64,000 bases of DNA, taken from contig JADJLG010000001.1 of assembly GCA_016710235.1 (NCBI GenBank), positions 671,501-735,500 on the forward strand, written 5' to 3'. A program made the position numbers and the translations under genes. The stretch comes from Saprospiraceae bacterium. GTDB lineage: Bacteria; Bacteroidota; Bacteroidia; Chitinophagales; Saprospiraceae. Positions within the stretch are counted from its first letter, which is position 1. Each line of letters begins with the position of its first letter. The notes beneath the pieces were generated by a model. It ran no database searches. It had not been told where the DNA came from and saw nothing but the letters and a program-made list of their open reading frames with translations. Below are positions 37,814 to 45,552 of this stretch, one piece after another.

Positions 37814-38575
37814 ATGCATTTTGCAGCAAATATTCAATTTTTAAGGAAGAAAAATGGTTTTTCACAGCAGGAAGTAGCCGAAAAACTTGGCGTATCTAGA
37901 ACTACTCTTGGTGATTATGAGCGAGCCCATACAGAACCGGATTTGCGTTTGCTTCATAAAATTGCCGTCATGTATGGAGTACCAATTGATGATTTATTGA
38001 ACTCAAAGTTGTTCACCGGTGATTTGGATGCTTTTCATTATAAAGGTATGAAAATACTAAGTCTGACGACAGATAAGGAAGGAATCAATAACATAGAATG
38101 TGTTCAATCCAAAGCCTATGCAGGGTATTTATCACAATTTCAAGAACCGGAATTTATCAAAGATCTGCCCAAAATATCTATACCTCAGTTGAAACAAGGA
38201 AAATACCGAGCTTTTGAAATTTCAGGTGAATCAATGCTTCCTATGGCTCCCGGATCCATCGTTATTTGTTCTTATGTCGAACAATTAGACGACTTACAAA
38301 ACAATGAATGTTATGTTGTAGTATCTAAAAATGATGGTATTGTTTATAAAAGACTTCAAAAATCAAACCGCATCAATGAATATATCCTCCAATCAGACAA
38401 TCCTACATATGAAAACTACATACTTTCGGCAACAGACATCTCTGAAATTTGGCATTATAAAGCACATGTGAGTTTTCAAGATCCGATGAAACTACCACAA
38501 ACTGATATCTCCATGAAATTGGCAGATCTGCAATCCCAATTATCAAGAATTCAAAAATCAGTGGAAAATAAATAA
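37814..38575 (+). CDS. XRE-family repressor with S24 (LexA-like) peptidase domain
   Basis: A protein of 253 residues from the ATG at 37814 (an upstream in-frame TTG would run through the operator). Residues about 1-60 are an XRE helix-turn-helix (FSQQEVAEKLGVSRTTLGDY). A linker follows with AYAGYL, an Ala-Gly of the kind cut in LexA/CI proteins. The S24 domain shows the Ser in SGESMLPMAPG and the Lys in DGIVYKRL, so the Ser-Lys dyad is complete. The protein may inactivate itself by cleavage under stress. A perfect palindrome overlaps its promoter. Its targets outside this site are unknown; I see no error-prone polymerase nearby. Confidence 0.88.
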   Translation: MHFAANIQFLRKKNGFSQQEVAEKLGVSRTTLGDYERAHTEPDLRLLHKIAVMYGVPIDDLLNSKLFTGDLDAFHYKGMKILSLTTDKEGINNIECVQSKAYAGYLSQFQEPEFIKDLPKISIPQLKQGKYRAFEISGESMLPMAPGSIVICSYVEQLDDLQNNECYVVVSKNDGIVYKRLQKSNRINEYILQSDNPTYENYILSATDISEIWHYKAHVSFQDPMKLPQTDISMKLADLQSQLSRIQKSVENK

Positions 38576-38959
38576 TAGAATTTAATTTTGATTCACTAAA
38601 TAAAAAGTTGCTGTAAAACCTTACTGAATTAATTATAACATCCATTACAGTGAATAGAATACAGCCGAGTGAGAGTCAAATCAGGAAGGAAGCCAATAAA
38701 AAATATTTAAAGTTCCATCGGACTTTAACTCAGATTTTATTTTGAGATTTGTCGTGCGAGTCAAATAAGTTTGGTTTTCAGATAATTTGACTGGTGGTAA
38801 TAATAATACAAAGTAAAATTTGTATCCAATCGAGCAAGCATTGAACATCGAATGTAGAGCCTTTTGCTCTCTACAATGCTTTATACGAAATCATTCAGAT
38901 ATTGATACCTTTATTTTATATTGAATAATGAATATCAAACAAGGTCGGTTAGCGGTTCG
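38576..38959. other. intergenic region between converging S24 and PDZ genes
   Basis: These 384 bases hold no convincing gene. One hairpin is visible at 38836-38882 (listed separately). The rest is AT-rich without recognisable structure. Confidence 0.45.
38836..38882. terminator. possible bidirectional hairpin
   Basis: TGTAGAGC pairs with GCTCTCTACA (2-base bulge), and AAGCAT further out pairs with ATGCTT. It lies between converging genes, so it may end both transcripts, but it lacks a T tract. Confidence 0.35.
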
Positions 38960-40045
38960 TCACTTCTCAGCCTGCATTAACTGAGCTTCTGCTAGAATTT
39001 TATCCCCACTTATAATTAAAACTTTTAAGGATTTTGCCGCAGAGGACAAAACGATTTTCTTATGTAATTTTCCAGAGAAATCTTGAATTTTATCTGTGTA
39101 TTGCTGGTTACCATTTTGATCAAGAATCAGGATAGAAATTGGATCCGGTTCTGCAGTAAATTCCATATCCAGGGTTGCCTCATCTGGTTTATCAGATGAT
39201 TTCATCATTGATATGGATAAATTGCTTGTTGACTCTTTCTTTATCTGTCTCGTGTTTTCTTCTTTCAACTCCTTTGGTTGGCCAACAATATTCATCTCAA
39301 TGACAGTATCATCTCCATCATTTGCGCGGATAATTCTTTTTTCTACAACTTTTTTTTGACCTTCACAATTAGATTTCGAGCTCATTCCTTTACAGCATTT
39401 TGGTGCATTCATTTCCCTTGCTTGGATGTGAGCGGGCGCTTGCAATAATGATTGAGTTTTGTGACTTACACCATTTCTTAAGTATTGGATCTTCACCTTG
39501 TCGCCAACATTCTTTGTTGATAAGTAATCGATCAAGTCTGTCATTCCGGTAACTTTCACCTTGTCAACTTTCAATATGATATCCCCTTTTACCAATCCTG
39601 ATTTGCCGGCAGCAGATCCATCTAGTACTTTTTCAATCAATGCACCATTATAACCACCAACATCCCTAATTTCAATCCCTAGTACCGCTTTATTCGTATG
39701 ATCGACTTCATCATCACTAACTAAAAACTCCATCTCTTCTTGGTCTCCTGGACTCATGCCAGGAGCGAGAGTTTGAGCATCTGGCAATTCCATTATTATA
39801 TGTTCCTTTCCATCAGAATCTATTATAATCTTCTTTTGGATATTGCCGGCAACAGGCGATTCAATTTGGAGCACAGAATCAATCAGTTTTTGGATATCAT
39901 TATCGCTCAACTCTGAGTCCGCGTTTCTAATGATCTTTTTGATTACGATTTTCTTTTCTGTACCTTCATCCTTCTTAATCTCTTGAGCAAATGCACTTAT
40001 AATAATTGCACATATCAAGATCGGAATCAATGTGAGCTTTTTCAT
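38960..40045 (-). CDS. exported PDZ-domain protein of the M56/BlaI module
   Basis: A protein of 361 residues with a signal peptide (LTLIPILICAIIISAFAQ). An acidic region is followed by one PDZ domain (about 115-205: VLGIEIRDVGGYNGALIEKV, AAGKSGLVKGDIILKVD). A short Cys-rich stretch comes next (APKCCKGMSSKSNCEG), then a linker and a C-terminal beta-sandwich (about 280-361: ISILILDQNGNQQYTDKI, FSGKLHKKIVLSSAAK) resembling a T9SS sorting domain but ending without a basic tail. It follows the M56 peptidase gene by 10 bases. It may bind substrates or partners of that sensor in the periplasm. Confidence 0.75.
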   Translation of the reverse strand: MKKLTLIPILICAIIISAFAQEIKKDEGTEKKIVIKKIIRNADSELSDNDIQKLIDSVLQIESPVAGNIQKKIIIDSDGKEHIIMELPDAQTLAPGMSPGDQEEMEFLVSDDEVDHTNKAVLGIEIRDVGGYNGALIEKVLDGSAAGKSGLVKGDIILKVDKVKVTGMTDLIDYLSTKNVGDKVKIQYLRNGVSHKTQSLLQAPAHIQAREMNAPKCCKGMSSKSNCEGQKKVVEKRIIRANDGDDTVIEMNIVGQPKELKEENTRQIKKESTSNLSISMMKSSDKPDEATLDMEFTAEPDPISILILDQNGNQQYTDKIQDFSGKLHKKIVLSSAAKSLKVLIISGDKILAEAQLMQAEK

Positions 40046-40055
40046 ACAAAGAAAT

Positions 40056-41498
40056 TTAATTGGTTGAGGAATTTATATTTTTTTCAATTTGACGGGTTTC
40101 GTCTGGCAAATCCTGATTCATCATGGTATTTGTAGTTTTGACTACGTTTATAGTTACCTTGGATTTATTGTTTGTATTACTGCGAATTATCTGCAAATCA
40201 TAAACACCTTCAGCAGCTAAGGGTTCAGCTACATTCTGAATTACAATGACTTGGCTCGTATCATTCCGCGATTTAATTTCAGATACCTGAGCAATATTCA
40301 TCCTACGTGAAACGTTTGGAATAGTCTTCGAGGTAGGAGTATCTTCATTATGGTTTTCTATTGGCTTAGAACTGATCAGAACTTCTCTTTTCGAAATCGG
40401 AACAATTTTTAATTTGGATATTTTACGTTTTTTCTTAATTGTTACTTTGCCCGTTGTTATTTTGTTTTCATTTACAGGGCAAGCATTATCAATATAAACA
40501 AAATCAGAAACTAAATATGTATCTTGATTTATCTGTTTAAAATTTGGCCTGAGCAAAATTAAAAATGAAATGAGTACTTGCAGAGTTAAAATCATGCCGA
40601 ATACGCGAGAATATTTACTTTGGATCGGTTGATTTAAAATAGCAGCAATTCTGTTCATAAATACAACTCTGTCAGACAAAAAATGTACCCCCATTGCCTG
40701 AACTCCTTTTGAGTTGAATTCATGTAATCGCAGTAATAGCTTTGCATATTTTATTTTGGAATAGGGTTCATTCTCAACAAATCTATCTGCCGTATATTCA
40801 CGTAGACTTCTGTATTCATTACACAATTTTAAGATTGCAGGGTTGAAAAAGAAAAGGATTTCTATCCATTGGATCATTAAATTTGTCCAATGGTCATCAT
40901 CCAACAAGTGCATAAGTTCATGTGAAAGCACATATTCTGCTTCTTCAACACTTAAGGAATTCATCCAGGCAGTTGGAATCACTATGATTGGTCTCCAAAG
41001 TCCTGTCACAAAGGCTGATCTTATACCTGAACATTGATACAATTTTACTTTTTCTAACTTATATCTTGTGCACAGTTTATCCATTGCCATCTTCCAATGA
41101 GGCTCTGCTAATTTGGAATGAATTAAGATTTCATTTAAATTATTCTTTGCATTAATCCATCGATAGAACAAAAAGCTCACACCGCAAAACCAAAAGCCCA
41201 AAAATAAAGCATCAAACCAATAATTGTATTCAGCACTATTGTTAAACTGAATCATAGGAGCGCTATTCAGGATCTCCACAAACGTTTTGATTTCCAATTT
41301 GTATGAATTTATCCATACATAGCTCAATAAAATAAAAAATACGGCAAATGCTACTTGGTACAGCGTCTTTAAAACGGCTGCCTTTGGGGTTGAAATTGTT
41401 TTAAATGCGAAGAGCAATAAATAAATTAAGGCGCCAATCCATAGAGAATGCAACATTGTCGAGACAAATGCATGCTGGATCAAAAAAATTGTAGCCAT
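40056..41498 (-). CDS. BlaR1-type M56 membrane metallopeptidase
   Basis: A protein of 480 residues. Several transmembrane helices surround the cytoplasmic zinc site HELMH (in YVLSHELMHLLDDDHW, about 195-210). The M56 core resembles BlaR1/MecR1, but the C-terminal periplasmic part is a basic, low-complexity region with no penicillin-binding sensor domain. In this family the peptidase destroys or inactivates the BlaI repressor on receiving a signal. The gene starts 6 bases after blaI-like 41505-41906 and precedes the PDZ gene. The inducing signal is unknown; beta-lactam sensing is not supported. Confidence 0.85.
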   Translation of the reverse strand: MATIFLIQHAFVSTMLHSLWIGALIYLLLFAFKTISTPKAAVLKTLYQVAFAVFFILLSYVWINSYKLEIKTFVEILNSAPMIQFNNSAEYNYWFDALFLGFWFCGVSFLFYRWINAKNNLNEILIHSKLAEPHWKMAMDKLCTRYKLEKVKLYQCSGIRSAFVTGLWRPIIVIPTAWMNSLSVEEAEYVLSHELMHLLDDDHWTNLMIQWIEILFFFNPAILKLCNEYRSLREYTADRFVENEPYSKIKYAKLLLRLHEFNSKGVQAMGVHFLSDRVVFMNRIAAILNQPIQSKYSRVFGMILTLQVLISFLILLRPNFKQINQDTYLVSDFVYIDNACPVNENKITTGKVTIKKKRKISKLKIVPISKREVLISSKPIENHNEDTPTSKTIPNVSRRMNIAQVSEIKSRNDTSQVIVIQNVAEPLAAEGVYDLQIIRSNTNNKSKVTINVVKTTNTMMNQDLPDETRQIEKNINSSTN

Positions 41499-41504
41499 GA
41501 GGTA

Positions 41505-41906
41505 TTAGGATGGATTAGATTTTTCTAGTTTCTCTATCATCAATTTTATTTCCTTCAGTTCGTTCGGTGTCGCTTGGTAGTTTCCCAGCGTCTGTAGAAC
41601 CAATTCCATTGCCGCACCTCCAAAAACCTGATCTACAATGCTGTCTACCATTGTCATTTTTATTTGATCATCTTGTACCAATGGCTTGTAAATATGTAGT
41701 TTTCCCTGTGCCACCCTTGAACACAAACCTTTCTCATGCATGATTTGCATGAGTTTCAGTGCTGTGGTATATTTTATATCCTTACGCAGAGCAAGCTGTT
41801 CGAATACTTCTCTGACCGTTGCCGAACCATTTTTCCACAAAATCTGCAGAATCTCCAGCTCTGCATCAGTGGGGAAATACTCGAATTTGTTATGATCTGT
41901 CAACAT
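41505..41906 (-). CDS. BlaI/MecI/CopY-family repressor
   Basis: A protein of 133 residues. The winged helix occupies about 10-80 (FPTDAELEILQILWKNGSAT, then TALKLMQIMHEKGLCSRV), and the C-terminal helical part would dimerise. It has the usual length of BlaI/CopY proteins. No CopY-like Cys pair (CxCxxxxCxC) is visible, so it is more BlaI-like. A perfect palindrome lies 30 bases upstream of the ATG. Cleavage by the adjacent M56 protease is the expected mode of derepression. Confidence 0.88.
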   Translation of the reverse strand: MLTDHNKFEYFPTDAELEILQILWKNGSATVREVFEQLALRKDIKYTTALKLMQIMHEKGLCSRVAQGKLHIYKPLVQDDQIKMTMVDSIVDQVFGGAAMELVLQTLGNYQATPNELKEIKLMIEKLEKSNPS

Positions 41907-41911
41907 ACTAG

Positions 41912-41919
41912 CAAATCTA
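41912..41919 (-). promoter_or_regulatory. -7 element of the BlaI gene promoter
   Basis: Read on the minus strand this is TAGATTTG, a match to TAnnTTTG. The -33 region would fall 18-20 bases upstream, inside the palindrome at 41936-41951, where a GTTCG occurs instead of TTTG. Transcription would start only a few bases before the ATG at 41906. Confidence 0.45.
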
Positions 41920-41935
41920 TAACAAAATTTTCATC

Positions 41936-41951
41936 TACGAACATATTCGTA
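41936..41951. promoter_or_regulatory. candidate BlaI operator
   Basis: TACGAACATATTCGTA has perfect 6-base arms around CATA. It lies upstream of the BlaI-like gene and covers the expected -33 position of its promoter. The overall pattern (TA at the outside, AT centre, dyad symmetry) resembles operators described for BlaI and MecI (TACTACATATGTAGTA). Confidence 0.6.
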
Positions 41952-41986
41952 ATAAAAAATTTGCTTTCGATGTTCCTTACAGCTAG

Positions 41987-42280
41987 CTAAGCGTACTGCT
42001 CCAACAGTTGGACAAGTTGACCTTTAGTCAGCATACCGCTTTCTTTCCAGAGTATTTTACCTTTTTTTGCAATCATCAGAGTAGGTACACTTCTGATCTG
42101 GTATTGTCCGGCTAAAGTTTGATTCTTATCTACGTCTATTTTAACAATTTGGACTTTTTCTCCCAGAGTATTTTTTACATCTTTCAAAACCGGAGCCAGC
42201 ATTTTACAAGGACCACACCACTCGGCAAAAAAATCAATCAGCACCGGTTTTTCGGACTGAATTATTTCCTGAAATGTCAT
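41987..42280 (-). CDS. thioredoxin
   Basis: A protein of 97 residues from the ATG at 42280 (a TTG six bases upstream is possible). The active site is FFAEWCGPCKMLAP (Cys22 and Cys25), followed by the cis-Pro region RSVPTLMIAKKGK. It has no signal peptide, so it works in the cytoplasm as a disulfide reductase. It is the last gene of a small cluster with an HMA metal-binding protein, a DUF2892 membrane protein and a rhodanese. Confidence 0.93.
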   Translation of the reverse strand: MTFQEIIQSEKPVLIDFFAEWCGPCKMLAPVLKDVKNTLGEKVQIVKIDVDKNQTLAGQYQIRSVPTLMIAKKGKILWKESGMLTKGQLVQLLEQYA

Positions 42281-42360
42281 TTCCAAAATTTTTTTTAAAT
42301 AAAATCCTTGTCATTGAAGTAGTTTCAATAACAGACCTTTGGACAACTGTAAAAAATGGC

Positions 42361-42624
42361 TTAAACTGCTTCAGTATCCAGTCGTCCAATAGCACAGCTG
42401 ACGTAGGACTTAGCCTTGTGGATAATATTATTGTCACCCAAAAGAGGATAACCCATGCCGCTCAATGATTTTTTGATAAGCTCAGGATCTGCATTTCCAT
42501 CCACACGAATTGTCTGAGAATCCAAATCAATAGAAACTTGTTCAACTCCCTCAATCTTGAATAAACCCGTCTTGATAGAATTTACACAACCGTGACATTT
42601 AATATTTTCTACAACAAAATCCAT
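42361..42624 (-). CDS. small heavy-metal-associated (HMA) domain protein
   Basis: A protein of 87 residues. The HMA domain (about 1-65) has the metal ligands in IKCHGCVNSIKTGL (CxxC) and the family strand VSIDLDSQTIRVDG. The tail holds another Cys (SYVSCAIG). CopZ-like proteins ferry Cu(I) or other soft metals. The gene is 2 bases after the DUF2892 gene and probably cotranscribed. No metal ATPase lies in the window. Confidence 0.85.
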   Translation of the reverse strand: MDFVVENIKCHGCVNSIKTGLFKIEGVEQVSIDLDSQTIRVDGNADPELIKKSLSGMGYPLLGDNNIIHKAKSYVSCAIGRLDTEAV

Positions 42625-42626
42625 AG

Positions 42627-42836
42627 TTATTTCTCTGATTGTTTTCTGGTATCAATGCCCAGAGGAACATAAAGAGGGCAGAAATTTAAAAAACTAGTAA
42701 TCAAAAACACAATTGCAAGAATGCCTAAAATTATCGCAGCAGTGCCTGTGATCATTTTCATAAAATAAAGTACAGCTACTACGACCGCAAAAAGGATCCG
42801 CAACATTTTGTCAGTACTTCCCATGTTTTTTTTCAT
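42627..42836 (-). CDS. YgaP-like DUF2892 membrane protein
   Basis: A protein of 69 residues with MGSTDKMLRILFAVVVAVLY and a second hydrophobic helix ending FCPLYVPLGIDT. This is the DUF2892 two-helix unit found as the membrane part of YgaP-type rhodaneses. Here it is separated from the rhodanese domain, which lies just upstream (42936-43256), so the two may act together. Confidence 0.82.
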   Translation of the reverse strand: MKKNMGSTDKMLRILFAVVVAVLYFMKMITGTAAIILGILAIVFLITSFLNFCPLYVPLGIDTRKQSEK

Positions 42837-42935
42837 GATTGGTTTTGTTTTATTTTCGTTTTGTTATTTGAATAAAGTCTCTTCAGTTGAAGAAATCATT
42901 TTATCTGAATTCATTCCATTAAATTGGTTGAATGA

Positions 42936-43256
42936 TTATGCTTTTAGCATTTTAACCTGTTCCCACGTCCCCCCGTTATAGACTTCACTGATTCCGGCTC
43001 TTTGGAGTATAGTTTTTGCTTGACTGCTTCGGTTGCCCGACCTACAGAATACGATCACAGACTTCTTCCCTTTAAACTTTTCAAGTTGTCTGGGAATGGT
43101 GTCCAAAGGGATATTTACACTCCCTTTAACATTCCCTGATTGAAATTCTGCAGGTGTTCGCACATCCACCAAAAACGCACCCTCTCGAATTAGCTGTTTT
43201 AGGTCTACTTGTGGTGCCTGAGAGAATAATTTTTTAATAAAATCGAACATATGCAT
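42936..43256 (-). CDS. rhodanese-like sulfurtransferase
   Basis: A protein of 106 residues with a single rhodanese domain and the active-site loop CRSGNRS (Cys about 72). The N-terminal helix (FDFIKKLFSQAP) is amphipathic and there is no signal peptide. It moves sulfane sulfur in the cytoplasm. Two ATGs six bases apart are possible starts; I use the first. It heads a run of small thiol- and metal-related genes, 99 bases before the DUF2892 gene. Confidence 0.88.
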   Translation of the reverse strand: MHMFDFIKKLFSQAPQVDLKQLIREGAFLVDVRTPAEFQSGNVKGSVNIPLDTIPRQLEKFKGKKSVIVFCRSGNRSSQAKTILQRAGISEVYNGGTWEQVKMLKA

Positions 43257-43332
43257 TAATAGTTTTTGATCATCAGCATATAGTTAAATAAAATAAACAG
43301 TCTTTTGTTTAGCCTGAACTTGATCAATCTAC

Positions 43333-43662
43333 TCAAGATAGCTTATCCGCAGGAAATATTTCTTCGATAACCTGGAGAATAGTTCTGAAAGCAACAAAGC
43401 GGTTGGCGTACCTGTCTATATGTTTTTTCTGAAGTGCCGGAGCACATAACATCATATACTTCTGCAGGTGATCAGAGGAGAAGCATTCGTATTGGACTGC
43501 ATAAGTGATTCCATCCTCTTCATTCACGTCCAGTTTTGACAATCTACATCTCACAAAATAACCTGTAGCCAATACTTCGGGAATGTGGTGTCGTCTCATC
43601 CAGGAGAGCCAATCTTCATGAATTTCCGGATCCAATTTGATCGTAACATTATAAATAATCAT
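43333..43662 (-). CDS. DUF4286 family protein
   Basis: A protein of 109 residues matching DUF4286, a Bacteroidota family with a ferredoxin-like fold: MIIYNVTIKLDPEIHEDWL at the N-terminus and WMRRHHIPEVLATGYFVRCR. The family has no established function. It follows the TPR gene (43688-45496) by 25 bases on the same strand. Confidence 0.82.
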   Translation of the reverse strand: MIIYNVTIKLDPEIHEDWLSWMRRHHIPEVLATGYFVRCRLSKLDVNEEDGITYAVQYECFSSDHLQKYMMLCAPALQKKHIDRYANRFVAFRTILQVIEEIFPADKLS

Positions 43663-43687
43663 CTTCTCTATGGCTTATTTGGAACTT

Positions 43688-45496
43688 TTATTGCACAGGA
43701 TCTCCACGCAAAGTCCTAAATCTTTTCCTTGCTTCGACTGCTAGTATACTTCCACTGAAATCAATAAATAACTTTTCGTAAAGTTCTTTCGCCTTTGCTT
43801 TGTCTTCAAGCTGATAATCATAAATTTTTGCCATTTCCCATAGAGCATTATCGGCTCGGATGTCGTCTTTGTATTTTTCTAAGATCTTTTCATATTTGGC
43901 AAGTGCCTCTTTTGTTTTTTGTTGTTTATCAAAAATCCTGCCTTGCAGATACCACACATCATCTTCCAAAGTGTTTTCAACATTCACATATTGGATAGAA
44001 TCCAAGATGTTCAAAGCTTCATCATATTGGTTTTGGAAAACTTTCAATTCGGCGGAGGCGTACAATTGCAATGCTTCTCCAAGAGTGTCCTTCGCCAGAT
44101 TATCCAAAATAAAAACTGAAAGATCAATAGCATCGTTAGAAATCAACTTACTAGTCGCTTGCTTGAGTATGTCAAATTGTTCTTGAGCCCAGGCAAAATC
44201 ACCTGCAAAATAAGATAAACGAGCATTTCTGAATCTGGCTGATTCTCCCAGTTGGTCCTCCAAGAAATCTTTATCAACTTGAGAATATAATAGAGTAGCT
44301 TCCCATCGTTCACCCGTGATTAAATAATAGTCCGCTAAATCAAGTTTTGCCTCAGCTTTGGTTTGAGGATCGACTGCAGCTTGCTTAATCAGCTCTTCTA
44401 GAATACTGATCGCTTTTTCGACATTTCTCAGATAACGGGCTTCGAGTTCTGCGTACTCAATAATGAGTTGGGCAGCCATACGACTAGTTCCATAATCTTT
44501 TCTAAACTGTTCATATTCAGATTCCAAACTCACCAGATCTCCTTGATTGTAATTATTCTTTTCAACCACAAGCTTGCGTTTACAAATGAGTGTTTGACGC
44601 ACTGCATCCAGATAAAATGTCTCCCCATTCCCTTTATTCTTCAGGTAAGTAAATCCATCAATGGCAGTCTTATAATCACCGTCCTGCATAGCTACATGGG
44701 AAAGGTTATAAACCCTGTTACCATTTTCCTGTAGCTGAGCATCTATAGCTTTGTATTGGCGCAATGCCTGAAAATAATCTTTATTCTGTATAAAGGACCA
44801 AGCCAGCAATTCCATATAAGATATCAATTCCGGATTTTTCTCCAATTCAGCATAAAGATGAGTTTGAAGTTCAGGATACAAATCTTTTGGCAGATAAACT
44901 ACAAGCAAATTTTGGAGGTTGTCTGCACTTATGACCCCAGATTTTAATCCTAACAAGTAATTCTCCAACATTTTTTTGTAATCCCCCTTTTTCCGGTAAA
45001 GGTCTGCTAGCAATGTTTGAAAATCTCCATGAGTTCCGTTTGTCTTTTGTGCTTTTTCAATGGTAGAAATGGCTAATTCGAATTTATTTTGGTTGATAAA
45101 AAAGTTAGACAGTTGGTAGACCGTTACTAGATCTGTAGACAAATTTTGGAGTGCCTTTTCATACTGTTTTTCTGATTTTTCAGCTTGATTTGTCTTTTCC
45201 AGAAAAGCGCCATACTGTGCATATAGCATACAATCTTTAGGTCTGCGATCGATTTCCTTTTTAATCAGAGATTCGGCTTCATCCGTTTTGCGAAGTGAAA
45301 TGAGGCATTCGAGATAATTTGAGAAATAGACTTCTATTTGAGGATTTTTCTGGTAAAGGCTTTGGTACATACTCTCGGCTTTTTCATATTCACCATTCTT
45401 GAGATATTGCTGTGCCAATCTAGGATCCTGAGCATATCCGGGGACAAGCCCTAAACCCAAAAGCAAGCAAAAGATTAAAACCAAAATTCTAGACAT
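43688..45496 (-). CDS. exported TPR-repeat protein
   Basis: A protein of 602 residues from the ATG at 45496 (two codons inside an upstream TTG). A signal peptide (ILVLIFCLLLGLGLVPGYAQ) is followed by tetratricopeptide repeats almost to the end (LKNGEYEKAESMYQSLYQKN, YDEALNILDSIQYV, YEKLFIDFSGSILAVEAR). It is probably a periplasmic or outer-membrane scaffold. The partner is unknown. The downstream gene is DUF4286; nadE lies upstream, 56 bases away, on the same strand. Confidence 0.87.
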   Translation of the reverse strand: MSRILVLIFCLLLGLGLVPGYAQDPRLAQQYLKNGEYEKAESMYQSLYQKNPQIEVYFSNYLECLISLRKTDEAESLIKKEIDRRPKDCMLYAQYGAFLEKTNQAEKSEKQYEKALQNLSTDLVTVYQLSNFFINQNKFELAISTIEKAQKTNGTHGDFQTLLADLYRKKGDYKKMLENYLLGLKSGVISADNLQNLLVVYLPKDLYPELQTHLYAELEKNPELISYMELLAWSFIQNKDYFQALRQYKAIDAQLQENGNRVYNLSHVAMQDGDYKTAIDGFTYLKNKGNGETFYLDAVRQTLICKRKLVVEKNNYNQGDLVSLESEYEQFRKDYGTSRMAAQLIIEYAELEARYLRNVEKAISILEELIKQAAVDPQTKAEAKLDLADYYLITGERWEATLLYSQVDKDFLEDQLGESARFRNARLSYFAGDFAWAQEQFDILKQATSKLISNDAIDLSVFILDNLAKDTLGEALQLYASAELKVFQNQYDEALNILDSIQYVNVENTLEDDVWYLQGRIFDKQQKTKEALAKYEKILEKYKDDIRADNALWEMAKIYDYQLEDKAKAKELYEKLFIDFSGSILAVEARKRFRTLRGDPVQ

Positions 45497-45552
45497 TATC
45501 AATTAAACGCTAAATGGAACAAAGAAATTTCCTATAAACCCAAAAGCAGCCG

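Noticed and set aside
43860..44186. plus-strand frames opposite the TPR gene
   Set aside because: They are antisense shadows of TPR codons with Cys/Ser/Phe-rich composition.
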